A DNA stretch of 64,000 nucleotides from Owenia fusiformis (taxonomy: Eukaryota; Annelida; Polychaeta; Sabellida; Oweniidae): positions 21,960,455-22,024,454 of the forward strand of contig CAIIXF020000002.1 of NCBI GenBank assembly GCA_903813345.2. The letters are read 5' to 3'. This document shows positions 35,101-50,100 of this stretch, in pieces. Below the pieces are notes generated by a model, which was not told where the DNA came from, did not search any database, and saw only the letters and a list, made by a program, of their open reading frames with translations. How positions within the stretch are numbered: position 1 is the first letter of the stretch; every line of letters begins with the position of its first letter. The position numbers and the translations under genes were made by a program.

Positions 35101-38100
35101 ATCCTACTAGGGACGTTTTAACAACGAGTTAAACTGTCTGAGGACGTTTTGAGAACGAGGTAGAACTAATTGCAAACGGGTTTAAATTGATTAAGAAAGT
35201 ATTTAAGACTGCTTATGAACGAGGTTGCAAAAATATAGCTATCACACCAAACAAGTTGCCACTGCATTCTTCAAAACTGGTTTTAAACTGTGTGCGAACA
35301 GAATGAACGTAGCTGCAACTTTGTAAGGTCTATTTACAAACTTCATGAATGTTCTCAGACGGGAAGGTGATTTTAGAATTTTGAATCGATTCAAAATTCG
35401 ATGGCAACCATACCGTTCTGTTATCAGGTCATGATGACCTTCTAGACTAAGGGACGCGTTATACGACGTTGCACACCGACGTGGTGCGACCTGAACGAAC
35501 TGCGAATGAGATGGACGTATTGAAGACTGTTTATGAACGAAGTAGATAATTATTTTAGACATATTTCCCAACCACAGCCAGATTGAGCTCGTTTTACGAC
35601 GTTTTCGTAGGACTGGCAAAAACGAGTAAGAACTAGTTTGCTGTGATAGGGGGGTTACATATTATGTGAGAAATGACAGATTTGAAAATGCAAAATCCAG
35701 ATTAATGGAAAGTAACTTGTTCTAGTCTGAAAGAAGCTGTTTTTCCCAGCAGAGATGATTTTGTAATCACCATGTGAGCTCTTGTTATCGCCATGGTTTG
35801 AAGCCCATGTTATCGCCAACCTTTCTTTGATTTCCGTCTGTCTGTTTGTCCGTCTGTCAAAACATTGGTATTGGTAGCTAATTCCAAATCTTCCACGACA
35901 CTTGGAATGGGTTCACTTTTAAAATGTGTCTACATAATGTCATCAATTGTTCCATAAATGGCGTCTCAAAAGCACACCTCATTTCAACATGGCGGCCATT
36001 TTTAATGCGGAAAATCGGGGTTTCGGCTCTATTTTGGTAATAACTCCACAAGGTTTCCACCAGATTGCTTGAAACTGTACAGGTATTTTTATTTAAGATC
36101 AAGATCGGCAAAACAAGTTACAAACACTCAAAATGGCCGCGACTTTTACTCCGGAAAATCAGGTTTTCAGCTCGCTTTTGGTCATAACTCCACAAATATT
36201 CCATCAATTTGCTTGAATACAGGTACCTTTATTTCTGAACAATGTCCACGAGTTTGGGCAAAATATGTGGCAAAGATTCAAAATAGCCGCCACTTTTATT
36301 GCTGAAAATCAGGCTTTCCGTTCCCTTTTCACCATAACTCTGTATAGGTACCTTAATTTTAAGGTTAATAATGTCTACACGTTACAGCAAAATATGTTGC
36401 AGATATTCAAAGTGGTTGCCAATTTTATTGTAGAATTATTGTAGAAAAATCAGGGTTTCAGGTTTTTTCAGAACATCAATTCCACCAACTTCCATAAATT
36501 TACTTGAAATTGTACAGTTATCTTAATTTATAGCTTATCAAAAGTGTCTATAAGACAAATGCAGGCAAAACATGTTGCAAATTGCAAAATGGCCGCCACT
36601 TTTATTGCAGAAAAATCATACAGGAAGCTACCTATTAGCGTGCTTTTGAAATCCCTCTGTTCCAACTTCATTGAAGCTTATACCCATGTTTTCCAGCTAG
36701 CCAAGTACCGGTACTTGTACAAAATTATCATCAACCTTTCATATGCAACTTTAATTATTCTCAGCTCCTACTGTAAATTATCAAAAATATTGAAGCCTTC
36801 CCATGTGAGTGCAGTACCCATGGTACTATTTTTTATTGATATCGCCTACTATGACATAATTACTCCTTTATTTAATGCATGTTGGATCTACTACATTTCT
36901 GTTCATGGGTATATTCACAGTAACATGACTATAACTCTTGCCTTAAATTCATTTAGATTGATTTTCCACCAAAACCTTTCACCTTGAAACAGTTATCAAT
37001 AGTAGCCTTATTGCGCATCTTAAATGTATTGTTTATCCCCAAAAGCTGAAATTTTGGACAGAACTTATTTTGCAAACAAAAAACAGTGAAACAAATCAAA
37101 AAAACATACACAGACAAGCTGTTTTTTGAGACTAAAACTGATTGACAGATTCTTTCACCTGATAGCAGACACAAGCACTATGAAGTCTCATTGCTCAGCT
37201 CTGATATTGGATTTTTACATGCATTTTTGCCAATTCTCACAAAATATGTGACCAATCTCTTTCATGTTTGTATACAACTTGTTAATGATATCATTAGGCT
37301 ACTTTACAAATTTTAGCATATAGGCTTTCAAGAGTAATTAATTGCTGAGAAAATACTTGTCAAAAAGTGTGACGTATTTTTTGGACGCCCGATATATTAA
37401 TGTTTTGCTTGTGAAAACAATTTAATCGCCGCTTGGACTAAGATATAAAATATTATGATTAGGAAATGTATTTGAGACAGTCTAATTATATAGCCTTTCT
37501 GGCTGCAGCATATTTTGAAGAAAATGGTTAAAAAAGGCCCTGCCCACAGTTTGAAAATATAGTGTATCTAAATATAATTTATCATGACTTAAAAAGGTGT
37601 ATTGGAAATTTTCTGAAAAATTGACTTTTAGAAAAAGTTATTTTGTTATTCAATTATTGAATATTGAATTTCCCGCCATTTTAGCAGCAAATGTTTAATT
37701 TATTGACCATCAAATACAACGCCTTACACTAGAGCATACATTATTTTCTTCACTCCATTGGATAGATCAAGTATAATAAAGTCAAAAAATGTCAACAAGT
37801 GAATTTAATTTTTCATGCATGCATTAAATTTTAGACCATTTTTAATTGTGATGTCATCAGGTTATGCCGTGATGTCATTTAGGGTGCAAAATTATTTTCA
37901 AAATTCATCAATTTTTTCTCCTCAAAATCTTTTCTAAATATGCTTAACTTTCAAAATAAAACAATATGAAAGGTTTATACATATATTAGTTGAAAAGAAG
38001 TGTTTATCATGTTTAGAATATTTTTGCACCATTGGTTTCAATGAGAATTTATGTTTTGAAAGGCCACTTTCTCTGAACCACCTTTCTGCGCCTGTGAGTT

Positions 38101-41100
38101 CATTTCTTCTTCAACCAATCTTCTCAATTTTTCAACATAAAATAAATTAGGACTTACGCTATCCATTGGTGGGAATTACTGCTTTTTGATATATGAGGGT
38201 GACAACAAAAAAAGTATTTGAAATAAGTTCACAATTTTTTTTAACAAAAGGTCCTTCAAAATCACCATTTTGAATTTAAATTGCAAAGTTTCACATACCA
38301 CATTGTGATAACATTGGGTAAGACTATGATAAATAGGGCCTTTAAAAACTGTAGACTGTCATATAACTGTTACATTCTTCAAATAATATTAGGAATAATG
38401 AGGACATATTGTTAAAATGTCTGATTTTCGAATTAAACATTTTTAGATATTACGAAAATAAATAGGTTCACCTCCAGAACATACCTTTAGATTTCTTCCT
38501 AACTTCTGTAGACAGCATGTAGAATCCTCCATAGGCTGCATCAACGTGGAACCATGTGTCATGTCGCTTAGCAACTGTTGCTATAGCATCTAATGGATCT
38601 ATAGCACCAGTGTCTGCATTACCCAAATTAGCAATTATCATAAATGGATGAAGACCACTCTGAAAGACAAACATTCAAATGGTTAGAACACCAAGATAAC
38701 CATTCCCCTGCCCTTCCATAACTGCACTATAATAGCACTGCATTAGCACATAGCTAGTTATTCCCTATGATACTATTTATAGAATTTTACTCAAATATGA
38801 AGCATTAGTTTCAATAAAATCTACAAGAAGTGACTGAGGGTGAATTTTTGGTTATATAATGAAATGCAGTTACTTGAAATAGCGTGTTCTGATTTGCTGG
38901 AATTGGACACAGCTTGTCTAGCTTCAAGTTTGAAGTTAGTCTGAAGAAATATGATACTGTATGTTACAGGGTGACACAAAAAAAGTTTTTTGATTGTCTG
39001 TGTGATATCTGGATTGTTCTTTTGCAAGTTAATTAGGCTCCATAAAGCAGTGTCTTGCGGACACTAATGTTAGAACCGAATCTATAATTTTGACACGTCT
39101 ACCTTCATGTCTTCCTCAATAGATTCTTCAAGATGTCTGGGATCCATACGGGTGCCAGCGTCATGCTTAACAGTTCTCACTTCACATTCAACCATCCCAC
39201 AGATTTTGAGAGCCTTTATGATACAGCGATGAGTATGCTGGGTGATGTACACCACCTGCCTAGTTATGTATACAGATAGCAATTAGTATGTTGAGTAATG
39301 TGAAGTATTAGTGAGTGGCAATAAAGTACAAAGATCTGAAGAATCTTTTAGTTTAGTTTTATTGTAACTGTTATACAATATTTGTACATTGACAGGGCCT
39401 CCGTAAAGATATTAGGGAGTTTAAGCTTGCATATAAAATCGAAACGCCAACCTATACGTATGACCAATCGCCCATACAAATGCATCGATTAAATATTTTC
39501 CGTTCGCGTTTATTTTGTGAAAAACATTGCAAGCTTAAACTCCTTATTATTGACTCTGTAAGCCTACAGTGTATAATGGTCTCAAAAGTTATTTGGAATA
39601 TACATTCTTTACTATGAACTCATCTGATTTCTAAAAGATTATTTGAGATAGGGTCTAGACTAATGATTTTATGAAATGAAGTCGGAACTCGTATATTTCT
39701 TACCCTACTATCACACCAAACTAGTTCTCACTACGTTCTCGAAAACGGGCTTCAACTGTGTACGAACGGACTCAGGACGTACTTAGAACCGCTTGGGGTC
39801 TATTTACAAACTTCATCGAATGTACTCGAACGGGTAGGTCCTCTAGAACTTAGAACATGCTCAAAATGTTCCCTTGGTCATCACGTTCTACAATTAGAAC
39901 GAGTGACAACCTACTAACGACGAGCTGGACGTACTACGAACGGAACCGTCGTACTTCAATCCTACTAGGGACGTTTTTACAACGAGTTGAACTGTCGGAG
40001 GACGTGTTGAGAACGAGGTAGAACAAATTGCAAACGGGTTAAAACTGATCAAGAACGTATTTATCAACGAGTTAGCAAAAATATAGCTATCACACCAAGC
40101 AAGCTGCCACTGCGTTCTTCAAAACTGGTTGTAAACTGTGTGCGAACGGAATGAACGTAGCTGCAACGTTCTACGGTCTGTTTTCGAACTTTTTTTTTTT
40201 ATTAATCATCTTTATTGTATTCCATAAAATACAGATATACAAACTTAAACAATTGCCAAAGTCTAATGACATTGACGGCAATTTTGAGTGAAATCCAAAG
40301 GAATGTTATTAAGTTTTTACATAATAAGTTATTTTTATGTCATGTTATTGTTAAAATAGATGAAAAAAAAGTCAATAAAATATCATCACACTACACTCGT
40401 ATATCACAAAAATGTCTAAGGTTTTTTTCCCTTGGCCAGAGGGATTTCAGTTGTAACATGTTGTAATCGATTACATGTCCAAAAGATCTAGACCCTGGTG
40501 GATATAATATGCTACTATGTTCATTAGTTTCTCATTGACATCTATTGGAAATTTATTATCTCCAAAAAGTAAGAACTGGGATTGATCATGCATATTAAGT
40601 CCATCATAGTGGGTACGGATCCCTATCGTCTCCAATCCTGCAAGTAGTGTTATTCTCTGTTCTGTCAGCAGTGGGCATTTCAACAGGAAATGTAAAGTTG
40701 TCTGGTTTGTATTGTCACATGTTTTCGAACTTCATGGACTTTACCGGACGGGGAATGTGATTTAGAATTTTGAATCGATTCAAAATTCGCTGGCGACCAT
40801 ACCGTTCTGTAATCAGGTCATGATGACCTTCTAGACTAAGGGACGCGTTATACGACGTTGCACACCGACCTGGTGCGACCTGAACGAACTGCGAACGAGA
40901 TGGACGTATTGAAGACTGTTTATGAACGAATTAGCTAATTATTTTAGACATATTTCCCGACCACAGCCAGATTGTGCCCGTTTTACGACGTTTTCGTAGG
41001 ACTGGCAAGAACGGGTAAGCACTACATACTTCGGTGTGATAGGGGGGGGGGTTAGATAATACATTCAAACCTTTGCTAGCAAAAAGTTTAATTTTTCAAA

Positions 41101-44100
41101 AAGTTTCTTTGTGCTTTATTGCCTCTTTAAAGATAAACATCTCTGATTTGATCAATCATATTAAAGCATCATACATGTGCCCCCATGTACGTACCTGTGA
41201 TAGTCCCTGGCCTTTATATGTTTAGCCTGAACCGCAGTACGTACTGCCATAATTGAAGCAATAGAAGCCCCAGACACTAGGGCCCCTTGGCTAGATGTGG
41301 GCATACCAACAAACTCTACCAACCACCTGACCATCTCCTCTTCTAGCTTAACAGCACCTGTAAGAATAGTGCGACCATCCTACACGATGGATATGTAACG
41401 TTTGTCAATTAGTTGCAATTGTTGCAAGGGGAGAAAGTGCAAAATGTATCTTGTAACAAAATATATACTGTATATTGGAAAATTTGTCTTGCCTATATAT
41501 AGATCTCAGGTCTAATGATTTTAAATCAGCATTTGGTCAAACATCCATCAAACACAAAAGCCAAATTATATGAAATGAACTCCCAAACTCCAAGAGAAAT
41601 AATTAGCAGAAATAAATTTAAATCGGATTATAAAAAATACTAATAAAAAATCATTTATCTTTGTCTTTTTGGTGTAGACTTATTATCAATAGAAGCAAAA
41701 GAGCCTCTTAAACTTTTTGTAATTTTGTATCGCAATGTAAATTATCGTATGCTATGCAAATCCTGCAACTTTCTCTTCTCTTTCTCTCTCGTTTCTTCTT
41801 CTTGTTTATTAATTTCTTCATTTTTTCTTTTGAATATCTAACGTTAAAGCATTAGCTGTATATCTAAATATAAAAGTCAAAAGGCTATATACATCCAAGA
41901 GGATGCCAAGCCGAGATATGTAAATTATATGTAATGAGAAGTGTTGATGAATAAAAATAAAAGGTCGTGAGTCCGATTGTAGCACATGGTACACATTGAG
42001 CAGAAACCAGCTACAATCGTATTTCTTTCAGTATATCGAATTCGAAATCATCTGAGTTTTAGGTTCTCTTCACATATTTAAGAAAAATAACTTGATCCCA
42101 TCGCATCACATGATGGAGCACACTTGATATAAATTTTGGTCCTTTTTTAATTACACTATTAAGTACATGGTATTTGTCACCTCTGTGCCATTTTCTATTC
42201 AAAAAGCTATGAGAATTTTTGTTTTTATACTATTAATTTTACTGAGCGTCATATAAAGAACAATTGTCTTTTCTTTAAAACCTTTTGTTCAAATGATTTA
42301 CAATAGCCAATCCAGGTTCGTGACATGTCATCCCAGGTCAGCTTAACCTGGTAAAACTTACTACCTGGTAAAACTTACTACCGTAGAAAAGTGAAGTAAT
42401 AATTCTTTATATTTACTTCACTTTTCTACGGTAGTAAGTTTTACTACGGATCCGCAAGTCTATTGTTCTTTCTCAAACTTACGGAGAGATTGCTTACGGA
42501 TGAATTTCCATTCTATTGCATAATGATTACTATGGTTACCTGCATCAGTAAGTTACCACTTACCTGCTATGCCAAAATGGCAGCTCTTAGGAGGTATATA
42601 GAAATTAAAACCCGATTTAGAAGGGTGAGAAGAGTTTTTAGAAAATGTACATGTTTGCGAAAAATAGCTCAGCAGACAACAGAATCGTCGATTTGAATCC
42701 TCACTTGAGTTACATAAACGATTTGGGTTAACAGTATAGATCTTAAAGGGACAACAAGGACTGTAGAGGGAAAATTTGAAATTTTTTATTTTTCTGAGCT
42801 ATCAGGCCAATATTTGGCTAACAAACATCCTCTTAGGTCCTAAAATCTCAGTTTTTGCATCTCAGTGTGCTTAGATATACCCTGAGTCTCTTATATTGTA
42901 ACATGTGCTCCGGCGGCCATTTTGAAAAATGGGTGATAACACCCATTTAGCTACAACTGTTGCAATGCTATCAAATATTTGATGAAGTACGGTATACGTT
43001 CGGAGTCGAGTAGGTTATCTCGATTAAAATACGTTGTCACACGATCTAATTACAGAACGGTATTAGCACGCGGTACTAACTTCGACCGTTAATTTGAATT
43101 TTTGACCTACCGGATGTTTGAAAATCAAGGATTACGAGTCTCATAATGCACCGTTTTTCTTCAAACTTGTTCCATTCAAAGCATAACAAAAATCCCTTTC
43201 TGTTGGTACATTATTCTTCAAAACAGAGTCCCTACTTCCAGCGGCATTTTGGTCCCCAGTTGTAAGAAGGCCTTCTAACAGCTGGGGACCAAAACGCTGC
43301 TAGAACGAGGAACTCTTTACAATAAAGTAATGCACCGACAGAAAGGCAATTTTGTTTTGCTTTTAATGGTATAAGTTTGAAGAAAAACGGTGCAGTATGA
43401 GACACGCAATCCTTGATTTTCAAACATCCGGTAGGTCAAAAATTCAAATTAACGGTCGAAGTTAGTACCGCGTGATTAGACCATCAGCTTCGCCCCCAAA
43501 TTTAGGTTATCGGTATCAAGTTAGGGGAATAATCACCATAGTGATTTTTGGGCAGGTTAATACCTCTAGAGTAAGAAAATATGTGATTGCATTGCAACAG
43601 TTGTAGCTAAATGGGTGTTATCACCCATTTTTCAAAATGGCTACGGGTGCGCGAGTTACAATATAAAAGTAGGTATATCATCTAAGCATACTGAAATACA
43701 AAAACCGAATTAAAAATGGTCGATTTTTAATGTATTGTACTGAAAAAATGTTACAGTAAAATTGCAATTTTTCTGTGTTCCGAGCGCGTGAACGATGAAC
43801 GTTATGTAACTCCCATGGATGACTGAGCAAGCGTGACTTTTATGAAAGGTGGTAAAATCAGCACTGTGCCAAGTTAACATTCAAGAAGGATTGACACAAT
43901 GAATTTTTATGTTCAAAACATTATTAATGTTCAAATTCAAACTTAATCAATGTTCTTCACCCTTTTTGCATAATTTTCCAGAACTTTGTATTGCTACCTC
44001 CCTCTCTCAGGAATAGGATCGCAAGAGCCTCTTGAACAGCAATGAAACGTCTACATGATGATGCAGCTTTGAAGTCAATTGTATCCCCTGTTTAAGTCAA

Positions 44101-47100
44101 CACATCCTTGCTGAAATCCTCATTTTCTTAGAAGAACTCAAGTTGATTGAGTCTCGAAAACTAGATTCATGTGGGACAATCAATTTTCAATAGTAAGAAT
44201 AGGGTTTCTTAATCAGTACATTGGACTTGCTTTTAGAACTTTTTGTTGGCTCTACTGCTCAGTTGCCATGATCATGTTTGCAGGCCTTTTTTAGAGTATG
44301 TTAAGCCTTTTGCCAAACATTTTTTTCATAAGCACACAGGAAAAGCCTGACAACGGGAAAGTCAGATACCGTCGTCACAAATGGCGGACATAACCATCGC
44401 TTCAACTCTTTAATCACTTGCTCCTCGTTTCATGGGACTTTATCGTCGCTAATTCTGTGCATGTGTTAAGCTCGTGTGATAATGTATTATATTATTATTA
44501 TTATGAGCTTTATTATACTTGTATCCCACATTTGGGCAAAGTGTACAGCTTAAACAGAAAAAAATGAAAAAGCTTAACTAATTATCTATATATATATTAA
44601 CTAATCAAAGGGTGCTTGATCATTGCAAGATTTTATTGGATGCATTTCGTGTTTTTTTTCTCTCTCGATAAAAATATTAGATATATATTTTGCTAGTATA
44701 TTTAATATTATTCCCTCTGAATTAAATAGAAACATTAATTTATGTTCCACGTTATTCATGTTTTCTAAATTTTGACAGTGTTTTTTTATTTTATCCATGT
44801 AACTTGACCGAACATCTTTTAACTTATTGCATTCTAATAGGTAATGACATTCTGAACCGGTTTTCTTGTTACACATTAAACATTTTCTTTCTTCAATAGG
44901 GGTAATTGGTTTTGTGTAACGACCTGTTTCGATTTCTAATTTATGTGCGCTAATTCTTAGCTTTGTCAAGTTATTTCTGTCTATTTCATTTTTGATTAAA
45001 TCCAAGTAGGGTTCCTTGTTCCATTTTGCTTTTATTATCTTATAAAACCTCAATTTACCATTATTTGATTTTATTTTAGTTTCCCAAAATTGTATGTATC
45101 TATTTTCCAGTAATTTCTTAATTTCTCTTGGTTTTAAGTTTATTATATGAAATCCCAATTTCTATCAAATGGGGTCGTGAATCGCTACAATATAGCGTCT
45201 TCGATATCGTCAATGACAACGGAATCTGTATTTGAAATAATTTACAAAGATAACGGCATATGGTAAGATGTGACAACGAACTATGGTGGATGTATTGCTT
45301 TGGAATATTGGAAAATGACAACGGTAAATAGACACTTTACCGTTGTCTTAACATATACCGTTGTCAAATATTACCGTTGTCAACTCGATGTTACATCACA
45401 TTTGACACATAACAAAATGGCATTTGATTGAGAAATCGAAGGTCGCAGGGTTTTTATAAATGTTTTTATCTAATCATTTTTGGACACCAATAGGTCGCAG
45501 GTCGAAGTTCAAGTCGCAGGTCTAATTTTTTTTTGTTATAAAATTTACATTTGAACCAAATCTGTCCTTCGGTATCAAAGATTACGTTTTTACGAGAATG
45601 GAGGCAACTTTATTATTCAGTGGCCATCTTGAAAAAAATCTTGGAGAGAGCTTCTACGTTCCCAGGCATCCGCATATAATACTTTAACCAAATTCGTCAA
45701 CTGGTATTTGAGATATCAAATATTTCATTTTTTACAAAAAATGGTGGCAATTTTGAATTGAAAATCACTGATGAAAATTCCATCATGAGCAGAGGTCCTA
45801 CAATTGTATATATAAGGCATAAAGCCTATAGAACAAAATCCGTCAACCGGTATTTAGTTATTTTTCATCCAATTTCCTAATTTCTTAAAGCTTAATTTTT
45901 GCCTCGCAAATTTAAAATTGCCAATAGGTTGGGGATCTGGGTTACGTCCCCGATAAGCATACCATTTCTTCTTACCCATATTAATGTTGTGATTTAAAAA
46001 AACTATTCTCTTTCAATCAAAGTGGTAATGTTAGCTTGAACCTGCATTTGTCCATGGCAGACAAATTCACAGATCTTTTACAGTAAATATGTCGAGGGCG
46101 TGATACATATTCTGCTTACATACAGTACCTGGATTTGAATAAAATAATGCTGTGTGTGGATTGATGATTCGTGCCAGAAATTCACCGAGACAGGATACGA
46201 CAAGTCCACTACTTTGAATGAAACCCAAGCGACATCCAACCTTTGCACCTGTAAATGAACTTAGGAATAGTTACGAATAATGACAGTTTCATTATTTTAA
46301 CCCCTATATCTCCCACGTACGTATATCTCCCATGTACAGTAAAACCAGTCTAATCCGAACGCCACTTGGACCGGCTAAAAGTGTTCAGGAGGTGTTCGAA
46401 TTTCGAGGTTTTTGCATCCGCAGGATTCTGGATTTTGAAATATAAATGCATTCTCAATGAATATAAATATTTTACTTTTGTAAGGAATATGTGATATTTT
46501 GTGAAATGTGTTCAGATTAGCCAGGTTGATTTTTCAGATACGAGTGTTCACTCTCCGAATTAGGATGTCAGATTTCAGATAAGAGAGTATTCAGACTAAA
46601 GAGCATTCAGAGATTAGAGAGCATTCAATGCTAGATTATTAGCAATCGTATCAAAGGACAAAATTAGAAATTAAAAGTCACGCACAAACAAATTCATGAT
46701 AATTTCCCATTATAATACTATTTTCCTAAAAGGAATAACTACTATCCCTAGAAAACCTACATAATTTGGGGAAAACAGACACGTACCATCTATATTTTCT
46801 TTGATCACTTCTAGTGCTCTGTCCATTTCCCACTGCTCTGAAAAATCCATCTTTCCCCATCCTTAAAGGTAATTTTACATAAAAAAGGTTAATCGTATAC
46901 AGCGTAAAAATTATATGACATAAGCTTATGTGTGATAGCTACATGTAGATGACCAAAAATGCCATAAAATGATTGAATTTCTAGTTGAACAATATTATCG
47001 CAAGAGATTTCAGTGTTAAAAAATGTTGTTGCTTCACCTAGTTCTGGTACAAATTATCTTTTTATTAGCTTTGAAAATTCGAATTCATTTTTAAAAATAG

Positions 47101-50100
47101 AAAAAATGATTTGAAAGCGATCTATTTTCCTTTTTTATAACCGCCATTTTTGTTTCAGTCGATTTTTCATATGTTCAAAGCTCCATTCATTTAAAAGCAT
47201 ATTGCACATTTTCTAAAAAATTCAAAAGATACTGTTTGGTGACCTTTCCGAAAGTATACCTTTTAACGATTTTTGATTTCAGAGGGCTGAAAAAGCTATT
47301 TCATCATGTTAAGGGTCATCCCAGCCATACCCTTTGTGACCCTGGTCATGTAAATGATATGTTGAACTAGTAAACTGACTAGAGGTAAAAACAGAACTCT
47401 GTTATCTTGGTATGAAAAATTTGAAATATCCAGCATGTTTATGTCATTTCCTGTTTTGGAATTTCATGACTTAGTCACTGGTAGGGCGCTCTTCAAACTT
47501 GTTACCAACCGGATCCGTTTCGGTAACAAAATGTCGGAACCTCGAAGGTACGATTTTTCTTTTTTCCTTATTTTACGAGTTGTAGGCAGAATCTCCAAGA
47601 CATATCATAAACGTATGTCAAATATCATATGTTTAAGAAAATCTACACGCTAGCGAAGAAATAGTTCAGAAGACTACATAATCGTTGATTTAATACCTCA
47701 CCGTTGTTACGTTTACAGAACGGGTTAAAAATGCATTTTCGTTTACGTACATGTACACGATGGGGAAACAAAACGATGGCACAGCGCAGTGCATTATGGC
47801 GGTAAATCCAAACTTCGAAATCTGCCACAAAGAATGTAGTTTTGTCAAATGTTGTCCCTTATATACCGATTTAAACAAAGGAATCAGAAATATCATCGCA
47901 TACAAAATTCAAGAACTGTTCGCACAATTACATATTCGTGATCTTTGGTAAGCGGAAAACGTGAAAAATTGGAGTTTAGAATAGCCGCAGTTCATCCATC
48001 TGCCCAACGCAGTCCGACACTCAGTGTCGCTTTATAAATAAATCTAGCACAGTCCAGCCAAAGGCAAATAGGACGTTTACTGGACTACGCGTCCACTGCG
48101 AATGCGCAGTTTGAATCTAATTAAAGAGGTTTCGCAAAACGATTTTTAGCTCAACGGATCCGTGGCCGTAACGTATTTACCAGATTTATGCGTAGTCAGT
48201 TCAATTTATACGTGAAGCGATTCGGAAAACACGAAATATGAGGCTTTTCTACGTTGGTCATTTACGTATCCCATTTTATCCTTCGATTATATTGATTTTA
48301 GTTCTAAAGGTATCACTATATGAACAAGCACAGTGTGTTGTATAATTTGACTTAAATTTGGTGAATGAATTTGTTTATTGTTTGACATAAATCGAGTTTT
48401 TCAAATGGTATGTTCTATTCATTTTACACTGTATGGAATGGTATTGCAATAATTACAGTGTACATGTTTCGCACAACGTTTTAGCTACCCGTATCAAACT
48501 CCGTAACTTATCGATGGAGAAAAAGTGTACTCAATACGTTTGTCTAACCGACAGCAATACCGAAAGTACGTAAACTAACGCTTTCTGTGCGTAGTTGTTT
48601 CCGCATCTATTTTGTCCTTCAAATCTTGATAAATTCCCTGAATGTATACTTTTAGTAACCCACATATGTTATCATGTATCTCGTGCTAATTTTGATGAAG
48701 TAATAGGCTTAATTGTCGATAAATTTGATTATTAGTGGGTGGCCTGTAATTTTTACGAATAAAGGTTGAGCCATGTTTGTTGGTAGGCAGCCGTACGGTC
48801 TATAATTTCTAGGGTCAATAGTGATACCGTAGTCAATTTCTTAGGGACATCAAACCAATGGTTAGCAGCTATATAGGCCACCTGAATTTATATTTTGCGC
48901 CCCAACTCACGCTCTAAATTCATATAGAGCAGGGGTTTGGACTTGTTTTAGTATAGCAGCTTGGTCCTGACCTCGGCTATGAATGTGATATTGGGTCTGA
49001 AGGTGGCGTCCCGTATCCAGCTTTTGCCAAGGGGGAGCTTTTAGACAATTTTGGCTAAAAGAACTCCCGAAAAGTGCTCAGGCTGATCATAAAATTTCTA
49101 ACCAGGGAGCTTCTTCCCCTGGTATGACTAGAACACGCATCAAGTCATGCGATCTGTGTCAAATAGTAAGTGGCCTCGTTTGGGGGACCAGGGAGACAAG
49201 TGCCCTGAAGCCTTAGGTACTGGTATGATTGGCCTTAGCTTGCGTCGTTCTCTGATTCTCTGATGAGGGGAGGTCTCCTGTTGTTCAATGAATCCAAGAA
49301 AAAACAATGCTAATTTATCTTTTTACATGATATATTTTTGTTGATTTTTCATACAAAACAGGGGAGATGCACTTTTATTGCATAAATGATATATTTGTGT
49401 CACTTTCTATGATCAAATATGTTACTTTGCTTCCACCAAGTCAGTATTTTTTACTTATTTGATCTTAAAGTATAACCAAAATATACAGCTGCAAAGACAT
49501 GAAATTAAAGGTCCATGTGCGGTAGGGCAAGTGATTTTAGACGGTCATATCTTTCACCATGGGATAGAAATCCAGATACTAAGTAAGAGACCGACTTGAG
49601 CAAGGCTTTTGAAGCATAATGCAGTCACTGCACTTTACTTAATGACCACTATTTCAGCCTATCTGTTTTCAAACCCTTAAATATCCCCCAAACTATAGTT
49701 TGACAATGAATTGATTATTGTAAACCTAGAAATTATCTTTTCTGGCCTAAGGGATATCAGATATTCTTCATTTTGAAATTGATTTCATGAAATTAATAAA
49801 TGACCCCTTAGGGATGAAAGGGTTAATATGTATTTTTGCATTCACCATTAATACTAATGGAGTTGTTTTCACAACTATTAAACACGGATTGAGATGCGTT
49901 TATAATTACAAACTTCAAAAAACGACCTGCGAAACGAAAATTATCGAAATACGTTTCCGTAAACGTAACGAGATACGGATGCGGATACGTTTTAGTTGAC
50001 CCGTTGTGCGAAACCTCTCTATTTTCTCCTTGTAAACACATTCTTTTATCACACCATTCCCACAACTCATCTTCGAAGTTTTAATCAAGCTATAGATATC

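Noticed and set aside
35242-35619. 125-codon minus-strand frame
   Set aside because: It lies entirely within a TATCACACCAAAC element, and the corresponding frame is broken in the other copies.
36544-36987. 147-codon plus-strand frame
   Set aside because: It starts inside a diverged tandem repeat in an intron of a minus-strand gene; the composition is AT-driven and no motif is recognisable.
47751-47951. 66-codon plus-strand Cys-containing frame as a small secreted peptide
   Set aside because: No signal peptide, it lies inside a repeat element in an intron, and the Cys spacing fits no family I know.
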